Assembly (NCBI RefSeq): GCF_014191875.1
Contig: NZ_JACHXD010000014.1
Location: 81,872-145,871 of the forward strand
Length of the DNA stretch: 64,000 bases
Source of the DNA: Pseudoduganella violacea
GTDB lineage: Bacteria > Pseudomonadota > Gammaproteobacteria > Burkholderiales > Burkholderiaceae_D
Reading direction: 5' to 3'
Part shown: positions 25,578-34,650 of the stretch, in pieces
How positions within the stretch are numbered: the first letter of the stretch is position 1
Layout: every line of letters begins with the position of its first letter
Made by a program: the position numbers and the translations under genes
Notes under the pieces: generated by a model
What the model was told of the DNA's origin: nothing
Database searches by the model: none
The model's input: the letters and a program-made list of their open reading frames with translations, nothing else

Positions 25578-27280
25578 CAGCTCAACCTGTCCGTCAGATC
25601 CACCACGCGCGAGACTTCTTCCAGCGTGGTCACGCCTTCCAGCACGCGGCGCATGCCGTCGTCGACCAGGGTGCGGAAACCGGCCGCGCTGGCGGCGGCG
25701 CGCAGCTCGCGGTTGCTGGCGCGGCGCGCCACCAGCTCGTCGAGCTCGCCGTTCATCTTCAGCAGCTCCATGATGGCCAGGCGGCCCTTGTAGCCCTGAT
25801 GGGCGCAGCGTTCGCAGCCCACGGCGCGGTAGATGGTGGCCGGCGGCTGTTCCTCGTCCAGCCCGAGCAGGCGGCGTTCGATCGGGTCGGCCTGCATCGG
25901 CTCGCGGCAGTGCAGGCACAGCTTGCGCACCAGGCGCTGCGCGATCACGCCGATGATATTGCCAGCCATGATGTCGGGCAGCACGCCAATGTCCAACAGG
26001 CGCGACACCGAGCCGACCGCCGAATTGGTGTGCAGGGTGGAATACACCTGGTGGCCGGTCATGGCGGCGGCGAAGGCCATATCGGCCGTTTCCTTGTCGC
26101 GGATCTCGCCCACCAGGATCACGTCCGGGTCTTGCCGCATCATGGAGCGGATGCCGTCGGCGAAGCCCAGCTTGGCCGATTCGTTGACCGAGGTCTGGCG
26201 GATCATATTCATCGGGTATTCGACCGGGTCTTCCAGCGTCATGATGTTGACGCTTTCGGTATTGATATGGTTCAGGATCGAATACAGGGTGGTGGTCTTG
26301 CCGCTGCCGGTGGGGCCGGTGACCAGGATCAGGCCATCGGGGCGGGCGATCATCAATTTCAGCAACTGCAGCTCGGCCTCGGCCAGGCCCAGACCGTCGA
26401 GCGGCACGATGCCTTTTTGCCGGTCCAGCACGCGCAGCACGAAGTTCTCGCCGTGCGTGGTAGGCTGGGCGCTGGAGCGGAAGTCGATCTGGCGGCCGGA
26501 GAACTTGATGGTGATGCGGCCATCCTGCGGCGCGCGCGTTTCGGCGATATTCATATTGCTCATCACCTTCAGGCGCACCACCATGGCCGGCCAGTAGGAT
26601 TTGTGCAGGCTGCGGATCTGGCGCAGGATGCCGTCGATGCGGTAGCGGATGCGCAGGAAGCTCTGCTCCGGCTCGAAGTGGATGTCGGACGCGCCGTTCT
26701 GCACCGCGTCGGCCAGCAGGGCGTCGATCAGGCGCACCATGGGCTGGCTGTACTCGTCCGAGGTCGAGCTCATGCTCTGATAATTGACCTCGCCCGTTTC
26801 GATCTCGTGCAGGATGCCGTCGATGGACAGCTCGAAGCCGTAGTACTGGTCGATGGCGCGCGCGATATCCGATTCGTTCACCAGCAGCGGCGTGACAGTG
26901 ATGCCTTTCACCAGCATGGCGCTGATCTGGTCCAGCGCCACGATATTGCTGGTGTCCGACATGGCCAGGATCAGGTTGTCGCTGTGGCGCTCGTAGACGA
27001 TGGGGAAGACGCGGTAGCGCTTCGCCACGTCCTTGGGAATGAGCTTGAGCGCGATGGCGTCGACCACCAGGCTGGTCAAGTCGGCGGCCGGGGTCTTCAG
27101 GTTTTCGCTGAGCGCTTCGCGTACCGTGGCCTCGGTCACGAAGCCGAGCATGATGAGCAGCTTGCCCAGCGGCTCGTTGCTGCGTTTCTGCTCGATCAGC
27201 GCGATGCGCAACTGGTCTTCGCTGATCACGCCTTTCTGGATCAGCAGCTTGCCCAGCGGGAGTTTTGCTTGTTCTGCCAT
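25577..27280 (-). CDS. GspE/PilB/MshE-type assembly ATPase with tandem MshEN-like repeats
   Basis: 567 residues. The N-terminus holds two PLGKLLIxxGxxxExxLxxAL repeats (residues about 8-32 and 36-60) of the MshEN type, a known c-di-GMP-binding module; both repeats have Pro where the consensus has Arg. The C-terminal ATPase has Walker A GPTGSGKTTTLYS, the Asp-box LEDPVEY, Walker B VGEIRDKETA and a tetra-cysteine zinc site (CLHC and CERC). It powers pilus or pseudopilus assembly on the cytoplasmic face. It lies between the TPR gene and the GspF gene. Confidence 0.94.
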   Translation of the reverse strand: MAEQAKLPLGKLLIQKGVISEDQLRIALIEQKRSNEPLGKLLIMLGFVTEATVREALSENLKTPAADLTSLVVDAIALKLIPKDVAKRYRVFPIVYERHSDNLILAMSDTSNIVALDQISAMLVKGITVTPLLVNESDIARAIDQYYGFELSIDGILHEIETGEVNYQSMSSTSDEYSQPMVRLIDALLADAVQNGASDIHFEPEQSFLRIRYRIDGILRQIRSLHKSYWPAMVVRLKVMSNMNIAETRAPQDGRITIKFSGRQIDFRSSAQPTTHGENFVLRVLDRQKGIVPLDGLGLAEAELQLLKLMIARPDGLILVTGPTGSGKTTTLYSILNHINTESVNIMTLEDPVEYPMNMIRQTSVNESAKLGFADGIRSMMRQDPDVILVGEIRDKETADMAFAAAMTGHQVYSTLHTNSAVGSVSRLLDIGVLPDIMAGNIIGVIAQRLVRKLCLHCREPMQADPIERRLLGLDEEQPPATIYRAVGCERCAHQGYKGRLAIMELLKMNGELDELVARRASNRELRAAASAAGFRTLVDDGMRRVLEGVTTLEEVSRVVDLTDRLS

Positions 27281-27292
27281 GTATCGGTATGT

Positions 27293-29101
27293 TCAGCGCG
27301 CGGCGGCGGACAGTTCCTGCAAGCGGCGGCGCACCGCCGCCTGGTCGAAGCTGGCGCGCGTGGACTGGGCCAGCGCCAGGGCGCGTTCGTAATAGCTCGC
27401 AGCCAGCTTGCCCTGGTTCAGGCGATCCAGGCCGATTGCCAGATTGAAGGCGTAATCGGGATTGGACGGCGACCCGGTATAGGCGCGGAAGAAGGCTTGC
27501 TGCGCTTCCGGCCAGCGGGCCTGGCGCGCATACAGGTTGCCGAGCGCGAAGTGCACCGGCGCCGATTCCGGCGTGCGTTGCAGGATGGCTTTCAAGCGGC
27601 TCTCGGCCTGGCCGGCGTCACCGCCGCGCAGGCTGCTCAAGCCTGCCAAGGCTTCGCCATCGTTGGGATCGAGCTCCAGCAGGCGCAGATAGGCGGCGCT
27701 GGCCTGGGCCGGTCGCTGCTCGCGCAGAGCCACGGCGGCGCTGCCGAGCAGGGCGTCGCGGTTGTTCGGGTCTTGCTGCAGCGCCTGGGCGTACTGCTGG
27801 CCCGCGCCCGCCATATCGCCGGCCTGGAAGCTTTGGTAAGCCGCCTGGATGGCGGGCGGCACTTGCTGGGCCGCGCTATTGCGCACGATGCGCAGTTCGC
27901 CGCTGTCGGCCATCGGCGTCAATGCGCCGGCGCCGCTTTGGGCGGTGGCCGGAGCGGCTGGTTGTGATGGATTGCCGCCGGCGGGGGCGGGAGCAAGCCC
28001 CTGCGCCTGCCGGCGCGCTTCGACGCGTTCGCGCGCCAGGCGGGCTGCCAGTTCGGCGGCTTCGCGTTCGGTGGCGGCGCGGATCGCGGCCTGCGCCTCT
28101 TCCGGCGACATTCTTTGCTCCACCGGCGCCGGTTGCGCGGCGGCGTTGGCTGGCGCGGATGGCTGGGCCGGCGCGCCTGCTGGCGCGGTGCTGTCGGCGC
28201 CAGGCGCGGAAACGGCGCCGGCATCGCCGGCGGGCGGCACGGGCACGACGACGGCCGCCTGCGGCACACCGCCTTGACCCGGCATTGCCACCATGGGCAG
28301 CGCGGCGCCGGGGCGCGCGGTCAGGGCGCGCCAGTACATCAGGCCGAAGACGATCAGGATCAGGGCCAGAATGCCGCCCAGGATGCCCAGGCGCAGATGG
28401 GCCGGATCGATGCGTCCCGCCGTCTTGTCCTTGCCGCGCGGGCCGCTGGCGCGCGTTTGCTGCGCGCCGGCGCGGCCGGATGCGGCGTAAGCCGATTGCT
28501 GGCCGGCCTGCGTGCGCGGCGTTGCCGCCGCGCGCGTCCCGCCTTGCGCCGCGCTGTTTCCAGCGCGCGCGGCACCGGCAGTACCCGCAGTATTCGTTGC
28601 ATTGGCGGCGCCGGTCGTGTCGCCGCTGTACGCCGGCGTGGACTGGGAGGGAGCCCCCAGACTGGCGCCAGCATCGAAGGCCGGCGCATGGGCGCCGCGC
28701 TGCACCGGAGCGGGCCGGGGGCGTGCGGCCTCCTGGCGCGCCTGGGGCGGCACCGGGTCGTGGATGGCTTCCGTGGCCGGCACCAGTGGAATCTCGCCGG
28801 AACCGGCAGGAGCGAAATCGAGCGGTGCCAAACTGGGTTCAATACCGCCCGCAGGACCGGACGCCGGGCCGGTCGCGGCTGCGACCGCGTCCTGGGCGGC
28901 GGCGCCGTGTGGCGTGTAGGCCGGCGCATCGAGCGGTTCCAGCGACAGTTCCAGCCCGCCGGCGGTTGGCGCGGACGGGTTTTGCGGTTCCAGCGCCAGG
29001 ATGTCGTCGAAGGCTTCGGACGGGCGCTCCAGCTCCTCGTCCGGCAGATTGCTCTGCTTGGCGCGTTCGGCTTTTTTCAACGCTTGCATCAGCAGGCTCA
29101 T
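27293..29101 (-). CDS. MshN-like TPR protein with single membrane helix
   Basis: 602 residues. The cytoplasmic start MSLLMQALKKAERAKQ is typical of MshN/GspB-like partners of the ExeA-type ATPase. A long Ala/Pro/Gly-rich region follows, then one membrane helix near 233-253 (LGILGGILALILIVFGLMYW). The periplasmic part is Pro/Ala-rich and ends in TPR repeats (FQAGDMAGAGQQYAQALQQDP and similar; landmark AYLRLLELDPNDGEAL). It overlaps the secretin start by four bases. Its counterpart is mshN at 47574, which is shorter mainly in the low-complexity parts. Confidence 0.82.
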   Translation of the reverse strand: MSLLMQALKKAERAKQSNLPDEELERPSEAFDDILALEPQNPSAPTAGGLELSLEPLDAPAYTPHGAAAQDAVAAATGPASGPAGGIEPSLAPLDFAPAGSGEIPLVPATEAIHDPVPPQARQEAARPRPAPVQRGAHAPAFDAGASLGAPSQSTPAYSGDTTGAANATNTAGTAGAARAGNSAAQGGTRAAATPRTQAGQQSAYAASGRAGAQQTRASGPRGKDKTAGRIDPAHLRLGILGGILALILIVFGLMYWRALTARPGAALPMVAMPGQGGVPQAAVVVPVPPAGDAGAVSAPGADSTAPAGAPAQPSAPANAAAQPAPVEQRMSPEEAQAAIRAATEREAAELAARLARERVEARRQAQGLAPAPAGGNPSQPAAPATAQSGAGALTPMADSGELRIVRNSAAQQVPPAIQAAYQSFQAGDMAGAGQQYAQALQQDPNNRDALLGSAAVALREQRPAQASAAYLRLLELDPNDGEALAGLSSLRGGDAGQAESRLKAILQRTPESAPVHFALGNLYARQARWPEAQQAFFRAYTGSPSNPDYAFNLAIGLDRLNQGKLAASYYERALALAQSTRASFDQAAVRRRLQELSAAAR

Positions 29102-31062
29102 TGTTCACCCGATCCGAAAGCAGGATTGCGCACCTGGGGCGGGGCCGATTGCGGATAAGGCTGGGCATTCAGCGGCGCCTGGTCCGGCAGCAGGTAGCGG
29201 TAATCCTTGTAATCGCCATTCAGGCTGGCGTCCTTGACCACGATGGGGCGCATGAAGATCACCAGCTCGGTCTTGCTGGCATTCTCGTTGCGGTAGGAGA
29301 AGAGATTGCCCAGCAGCGGCATGCTGCTCACGCCCGGCAGGCCATCCTTGGTGTTGTCCACCGAGTCCTGCATCAAGCCGCCCATCACGGCCACCTGGCC
29401 GCTGCTGACCTTCATGACCGATTCCAGCTCGCGCGCCTGGATCACCGGCACCTTGCTGATGACGTTCTGCTTGGCCAGCTCGGGATTCGGGTCTTGCACA
29501 AAGCCGACCACGCGCGTGATGGTGGGTCGCACGTTGAGCGTCACTTCGTCGCTTTCGGAAATCTGCGGCGTCACGCTCATCACGAAGCCGACCGGCACCG
29601 TTTCCACCTTGGACTCGTAGGTGGCGGGCGTGGCGATGGTGCCGGTGGACGTCATCACGGCGGGCGTGACCTTGAGCGTGAAGAAGATATTGTTGTCCAC
29701 CACCTTGAGCAGCGCGGTCTGGTTGTTCATCACGCTGATCTTGGGGCTGGACAGCACCTTGACCTTGCCGAAGGATTCCAGCAACTGCACGGCGGCCGTG
29801 ATATTGCCAAGGCGCGTGGTGGGGTTGTTGTACTTGAACAGCATGAAGCCCGGCGCGGTGGTATTCGGCAGCGGATTGGCGCCCGCCGCCACGCCACCCT
29901 GCATCAGCGTCGATTCGCCATTGCTGCTGACGCGCGACCAGTTGATGCCTTGCTGGTACTGGTCGCCGAGCTTGACCTCGATCACGGTCGCCTCGATCAG
30001 GACCTGGCGCTTGGCCGTGGCCAGCACGGTGTCGAGAAATTCCTGGATCTTGTCGTGCTGGCGGCTGGTGGCGCGCACCGCGATCAAGCCGCCTTCCTGG
30101 TTGACCACCACGGTATTGTTGCTGCGCGGCGCATTGCGCCCCCCCGCGCCCTGGACGCCGGTGGCGCCGGCCGCCACGCCATAGCCTTGCTCGGCCGCCG
30201 CCGGGTAGCCTGGCGGCGGCACGCCATAAGGCTGGGCCGCGCCGGGATAGCCCGCGCCGCCCGCATAGCCGCCCGGATTCACGCCCGGCTGCCCTGCCAC
30301 ACCGCCTGCCTGGCCGTAGGGATTGGCCTGGCCCTGCTGGCCGCCGGTCTGCTCGCGCAACTGGGCCAGGGGATCCGTGAGCGGATCGTTCAGATTGGTC
30401 GGGCGCAGCATGTCGCGGATATTTTTCTCCAGGCTGTACCAGAAATTATTATCCGAACGGTTGGCTACCGAGGTAGTGGAGTTATTGGTGCCGCCGCCGC
30501 CCAAAGTCTGCGTGGCCTGGGTGGTCTGGCCGGTGGTCGGATTGATGGTCTGCGTGGCCGACGAACCGCCCGTGGTCGAAATCTGGGTGGCGATGCTCAC
30601 GCTGCTCTGGGTCGAGCGCGCCATGTTCACGTAATCGACCTTGTAATTTCGCCAATACGGCTGGTCCGGCAGCACGATCAGGTTATTGCCCTCGATCTCG
30701 TAGCGCATATCGACCTGGCGGGCGATGCGCGCCAGCAGCTGGGGCAGGGTCTGGTCCAGCGCATTCAGCGTGACCATGCCGTCGATCGAAGGGTGGATGT
30801 CCACGTTCAGGCCCGCGTCGCGCGCCAGCGCGAACAGCACCGATTGCACCGGCACCTTGTGCACCGTGACGCTATAGGTTTCCACGCGCGCGCCTGGGCG
30901 CGGCGGCGGCAGGGCCGGGCTTTGCTGCACCGGATCGGGAATGGCGCCGGCCGGGCGCGGGCTTTCCGTTACATGCGAGGTCGATACCGGCAATTGCGGC
31001 GCGGCGCAGCCTGCGAGCAGGGCGCAGGCGGAGGAAAGCAGGGGAGCCGCGAGTTTTTTCAT
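29098..31062 (-). CDS. Secretin (GspD/MshL family outer-membrane channel), lipoprotein
   Basis: About 654 residues. A lipoprotein signal (LLSSACALLAGC) is followed by an STN-like domain (residues 55-130), a Gly/Pro/Tyr-rich insert of about 80 residues (roughly 235-310), an N-domain and the C-terminal secretin beta domain with VEVKLGDQYQQGINW, VLSSPKISVMNNQTALLKV, VPVGFVMSVTPQI and MPLLGNLFSYR (landmarks SSPKISVMNNQ and GNLF). It forms the outer-membrane gate. I chose the ATG at 31062 because it directly begins the signal peptide. Longer frames upstream enter the ExeA-like gene. It is the paralogue of mshL at 44886. Confidence 0.92.
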   Translation of the reverse strand: MKKLAAPLLSSACALLAGCAAPQLPVSTSHVTESPRPAGAIPDPVQQSPALPPPRPGARVETYSVTVHKVPVQSVLFALARDAGLNVDIHPSIDGMVTLNALDQTLPQLLARIARQVDMRYEIEGNNLIVLPDQPYWRNYKVDYVNMARSTQSSVSIATQISTTGGSSATQTINPTTGQTTQATQTLGGGGTNNSTTSVANRSDNNFWYSLEKNIRDMLRPTNLNDPLTDPLAQLREQTGGQQGQANPYGQAGGVAGQPGVNPGGYAGGAGYPGAAQPYGVPPPGYPAAAEQGYGVAAGATGVQGAGGRNAPRSNNTVVVNQEGGLIAVRATSRQHDKIQEFLDTVLATAKRQVLIEATVIEVKLGDQYQQGINWSRVSSNGESTLMQGGVAAGANPLPNTTAPGFMLFKYNNPTTRLGNITAAVQLLESFGKVKVLSSPKISVMNNQTALLKVVDNNIFFTLKVTPAVMTSTGTIATPATYESKVETVPVGFVMSVTPQISESDEVTLNVRPTITRVVGFVQDPNPELAKQNVISKVPVIQARELESVMKVSSGQVAVMGGLMQDSVDNTKDGLPGVSSMPLLGNLFSYRNENASKTELVIFMRPIVVKDASLNGDYKDYRYLLPDQAPLNAQPYPQSAPPQVRNPAFGSGEQ

Positions 31063-31126
31063 TGTTGTAGTCCGCGGGAGCGAGGTTGGTCCGGGGGTTA
31101 AAGTTGACATAATCCTATAAAAGCGC

Positions 31127-32107
31127 TCATCCTGCAAATCGGGATGCGGGGAGGGCATCCTCCCGCGCCGCATGCTGGCCCTTGCCATAACCGTCCGGCG
31201 GCGCCAGCGACTGCTGCCAGACCAGCCAGGCGCCCGCCACCAGCAAGGCCAGCACGAAGCCGGCGCCGACCAGCAGCCAGGCCGGCAGCGCACGCGGCGG
31301 CGCGGCAAAGCTGCTGTCGCGGATGGCTTGGCGCACATGGGCCGGCCGCACCGTGGCCGCGTCGTCGGCAAACGCCGCCATCAAGGCCTTGTCGGCCAGG
31401 ATGTTCACGCGCCGCACAATGCCCTGCGAAACGCGCGCGATCAGCTTGACCGCGCCCTTGCTGAACAGGGGGCGCCCGCGATGGCCGGCGGCCTGCAGGC
31501 GGAAGGCGAGGAAGTCGGGCAGCAGTTCGGGCGCCAGCGGCGGCACCGTGAAGCTGTGCGTGATGCGCTCGCGCAGCTGGCGCATGCGCGGCAGGGCCAG
31601 ACTCTCGTCGAGCTCAGGCTGGCCGAACAGCACGATCTGCAGCAGCTTGTGGTGGGCCGTTTCCAGATTGGTCAGCAGGCGCACCTCTTCCAGCGTTTCC
31701 AGCGGCATGGCCTGGGCCTCCTCGACCAGCAGCAGCACTTGGCGGCCCGCGCTGTGGCGCGCGATCAGGTCGGTGTTGAGCAGGCGCAGCACCTCGTTGC
31801 CGCGCAAGCCTTCCGCGTTCAGGCCCAGTTCGCCGGCGATGGCGTACAGCACGTCCTCCGGGCCCAGGCTGGGGTTGACCAGGTAGATCACGTCCACATG
31901 GGGCGGCAACTGGCTATCGAGCATGCGGCACAACATGGTTTTGCCGCTGCCGACTTCACCCGTGACCTTGATGATGCCTTCGCCGCTGCCCACCGCATAC
32001 AGCAAGGCTTCGAGCATGGCGCCGCGCTCATTGCCGCTGTAGAAAAAGGCCGGGTTCGGGGTGATGTTGAAGGGCGCCTGCGTCAGGCCGAAATGGGATT
32101 GGTACAT
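31127..32107 (-). CDS. ExeA/MshM-like AAA ATPase
   Basis: 326 residues beginning MYQSHFGLTQAPFNITPNP, the signature start of this family. Walker A is TGEVGSGKT, Walker B is LLLVEEAQAM, and LTNLETAHHKLLQIVLFGQPEL is the conserved sensor region (landmark LFGQPEL). A single membrane helix lies near 277-298 with a short periplasmic tail lacking a peptidoglycan-binding domain. ExeA-type ATPases help assemble the secretin through the cell wall. It is seven bases after the ABC ATPase stop and 64 bp before the secretin start. Confidence 0.9.
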   Translation of the reverse strand: MYQSHFGLTQAPFNITPNPAFFYSGNERGAMLEALLYAVGSGEGIIKVTGEVGSGKTMLCRMLDSQLPPHVDVIYLVNPSLGPEDVLYAIAGELGLNAEGLRGNEVLRLLNTDLIARHSAGRQVLLLVEEAQAMPLETLEEVRLLTNLETAHHKLLQIVLFGQPELDESLALPRMRQLRERITHSFTVPPLAPELLPDFLAFRLQAAGHRGRPLFSKGAVKLIARVSQGIVRRVNILADKALMAAFADDAATVRPAHVRQAIRDSSFAAPPRALPAWLLVGAGFVLALLVAGAWLVWQQSLAPPDGYGKGQHAAREDALPASRFAG

Positions 32108-32114
32108 GGCGGGC

Positions 32115-32831
32115 CTATTGGATCGCTTGCAGGAAGGCCGCTTCCAGCGTGGAAGCGCCGTAGCGGCTGCGGCAGTGCTCGGGTGTGCCGGCGAAGCGGA
32201 TACGGCCGCCGTGCAGGATGGCCATGCGGTCGCAGATTTCCTCGACATCGGCCAGCGCGTGCGAAGTGAACAGAAGGCTGGCGCCATCGTTGCGCAAATG
32301 CTGCAAAAGCTGTTTGAGCAGGGCGCGCGCCTTGGGGTCGAGGCCGCTCATCGGCTCGTCCAATACGTACAGGCGCTTGCGGCTGAGGAAGCAGGCGGCC
32401 AGGCCCAGTTTCTGGGTCATGCCCTTGGAATAGCTGCGTACGGTGCGCTTCAAGGCGGTGTCCTCCAGGTCCAGCGCGGCCAGCATCGCGGCCACGGCAG
32501 CCGGCTCGTAAGCCTGTCCCTGCAATTTCAGCACGTATTTTAGAAAATCGTCGCCCGTCAGATAGTAGGGCGGGGTAAAGCGTTCCGGCAGATAGGCCAG
32601 CGGCTGGCGCGCCTGCGGGCGCAGATGGCTGGCGCCGAAAATCTCGATGGCGCCGCCGTCGAGTGCGCAAAAATCGAGCAGGCATTTGATCAGGCTGGTC
32701 TTGCCCGCCCCGTTTACCCCGGCCAGGCCGAAGAACTCGCCGCGCTCCACCGTCAGATCGACGCCATCGAGCACCGGCCGGTGCGCATGGCGTTTGGTGA
32801 CATTGCGAAAGCGCAGAGCGGCTTGGTCCAT
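32115..32831 (-). CDS. ABC transporter ATP-binding protein (first gene of the pilus/secretion operon)
   Basis: 238 residues with Walker A GVNGAGKTS, Q-loop region YLPERF, the signature in the variant form YSKGMTQKLGLA, Walker B LYVLDEPMSGLD and the switch His in FTSHAL. The YSKGM signature is usual for ATPases pairing with ABC-2 permeases. The only permease in the window is at 19420-20184 in the same operon. In Myxococcus the PilH/PilI pair similarly sits in a type IV pilus locus. The 114 bp upstream (32832-32945) are the shared divergent promoter region with mshE; I see a TACAAT hexamer at 32911 facing mshE but no good -35. Confidence 0.92.
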   Translation of the reverse strand: MDQAALRFRNVTKRHAHRPVLDGVDLTVERGEFFGLAGVNGAGKTSLIKCLLDFCALDGGAIEIFGASHLRPQARQPLAYLPERFTPPYYLTGDDFLKYVLKLQGQAYEPAAVAAMLAALDLEDTALKRTVRSYSKGMTQKLGLAACFLSRKRLYVLDEPMSGLDPKARALLKQLLQHLRNDGASLLFTSHALADVEEICDRMAILHGGRIRFAGTPEHCRSRYGASTLEAAFLQAIQ

Positions 32832-32945
32832 GTATCAGGGCAGAGTTCGGGCGAGGCATACTGTAGCAAGAATGGCCTTCTTTAGCTAGCGGCAAGACTG
32901 ACATTCGGCATACAATGCCCCCACAGTGATATTCGTGGAGTGAGT

Positions 32946-34649
32946 ATGGCAAGGCCCGAAAAAGTCCGGCTGGGCGAGATCCTGGTACAGCAAAAGCTGC
33001 TGTCCGAAGAACAGCTGGGCCTGGCGCTCACGGAACAAAAGCGCAGCGGGCGCAAGCTGGGGCGGGTCTTCATCGAAAACGGCTATGTGACCGAGGAGCA
33101 GATCGCCGGCGCCCTGGCGCGCCAGCTGAATATCCCGTATATCAACCTCAAGTTCTACAATATCAATCCGGAACTGGTGCGCCAGCTGCCGGAAACCCAG
33201 GCGCGCCGCTTTCGCGCCCTGATCCTGGAAGACCGTACCACCTCGCTGCTGGTGGGCATGTCCGACCCCACCGACCTGTTTGCCTACGACGAGATCGCGC
33301 GCCTGGTGCGCCGCAATGTCGAGCTGGCGGTGGTCAACGAGACCGAGGTGCTGGCCGCCATCGACCGCATCTACCGCCGCACCGAGGACATCACCGACCT
33401 GGCGCGCGAGCTGGAACAGGATATCGGCGACGTCTCCATCGACTTCGGCACGCTGGCCGCCAATCCAGGCCTGGAAGAGGCGCCCGTCGTCAAACTGCTG
33501 CAGTCGGTGTTCGACGACGCGGTGCAGGTGCGCGCTTCGGACATCCACATCGAGCCGCAGGAAAGCCGCCTGCAGATCCGCTTCCGCATCGACGGCGTGC
33601 TGCATCTGCAGACCGAGGCCGATATCAAGATCGCACCGGCCCTGGCGCTGCGCCTGAAACTGATGTCGGACCTGGATATCTCGGAAAAGCGCCTGCCGCA
33701 GGACGGCCGCTTCGGCGTGCGCGTGCGCAACCAGCGCATCGACGTGCGTATCTCGTCCATGCCGACCCAGTACGGCGAATCGGTGGTCATGCGTCTTTTG
33801 AACCAGGGTGGCGCCCCGCTGAAGCTGGACGCCATCGGCATGCCGCGCGAGCTGCTGGAACGCTTCCGCAGCATCGTCCAGCGCCCCAACGGCCTGGTGC
33901 TGGTGACGGGACCGACCGGCAGCGGCAAGACCACCACGTTGTACTGCGCCCTATCCGAACTGAATTCGGTCGAGAAGAAACTGATCACGGTGGAAGACCC
34001 GGTCGAGTACCGCCTGCCTGGCATCAACCAGGTGCAGGTCAACGACAAGATCGACCTGAACTTCGCCCGCGTGCTGCGTTCGGCCCTGCGGCAAGACCCG
34101 GACATCGTGCTGGTGGGCGAGATGCGCGACCAGGAAACCGCCGCCATCGGCCTGCGCGCCGCCATGACCGGCCACCTGGTGCTCTCGACCCTGCACACCA
34201 ATGACGCCGTCAGCACGCCGCTGCGCCTGATGGATATGGGCGTGCCGCGCTATATGGTGGGCAGCTCGCTGCAAGCCGTGCTGGCCCAGCGCCTGGTGCG
34301 CGTGATCTGCGAAAGCTGCACCGCGCCGTATACGCCGACCGCCACCGAAGCAGAGTGGCTGAAGCTGGAGCTGGGCGAAGGCGCTGCGAGCGGCCATTAC
34401 CACGCGGGCAAGGGCTGCTCGCACTGCAACGGCATGGGTTATCGCGGTCGTACCGGCGTCTACGAACTGCTGGAAATGACGTCGGCCGTGGTGGACGCCG
34501 CCAATCATCATGATATGGGCCATTTCGTCAAAGTGGCGACGGCCCAGATGGCGGGCATGACCCTGCGCCGCCACGCGGTGGCGCTGGTGGTGCAGGGGCG
34601 CACCACCATCTCCGAAGCTATGCGCATCAGCAACCAGCAAGAGGATTGA
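32946..34649 (+). CDS. mshE: MSHA biogenesis assembly ATPase MshE
   Basis: 567 residues. I start at ATG 32946, with GGAG five bases ahead; a GTG six bases earlier is less well placed. Two tandem MshEN repeats are present: RLGEILVQQKLLSEEQLGLAL (residues about 8-28) and KLGRVFIENGYVTEEQIAGAL (about 37-57), written here only as their landmarks RLGEIL and KLGRVF. They match the c-di-GMP-binding consensus RLGxxLVxxG with Lys in place of Gly in the first copy. The motor has GPTGSGKTTTLYC, VEDPVEY, VGEMRDQETA and a zinc site (CESC, CSHC). It powers MSHA pilus extension. Confidence 0.94.
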   Translation: MARPEKVRLGEILVQQKLLSEEQLGLALTEQKRSGRKLGRVFIENGYVTEEQIAGALARQLNIPYINLKFYNINPELVRQLPETQARRFRALILEDRTTSLLVGMSDPTDLFAYDEIARLVRRNVELAVVNETEVLAAIDRIYRRTEDITDLARELEQDIGDVSIDFGTLAANPGLEEAPVVKLLQSVFDDAVQVRASDIHIEPQESRLQIRFRIDGVLHLQTEADIKIAPALALRLKLMSDLDISEKRLPQDGRFGVRVRNQRIDVRISSMPTQYGESVVMRLLNQGGAPLKLDAIGMPRELLERFRSIVQRPNGLVLVTGPTGSGKTTTLYCALSELNSVEKKLITVEDPVEYRLPGINQVQVNDKIDLNFARVLRSALRQDPDIVLVGEMRDQETAAIGLRAAMTGHLVLSTLHTNDAVSTPLRLMDMGVPRYMVGSSLQAVLAQRLVRVICESCTAPYTPTATEAEWLKLELGEGAASGHYHAGKGCSHCNGMGYRGRTGVYELLEMTSAVVDAANHHDMGHFVKVATAQMAGMTLRRHAVALVVQGRTTISEAMRISNQQED

Positions 34650-34650
34650 G

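Noticed and set aside
27922..31101. 1059-codon plus-strand frame opposite the secretin and TPR genes
   Set aside because: Antisense to two recognisable proteins and of low-complexity Arg/Gly/His composition.
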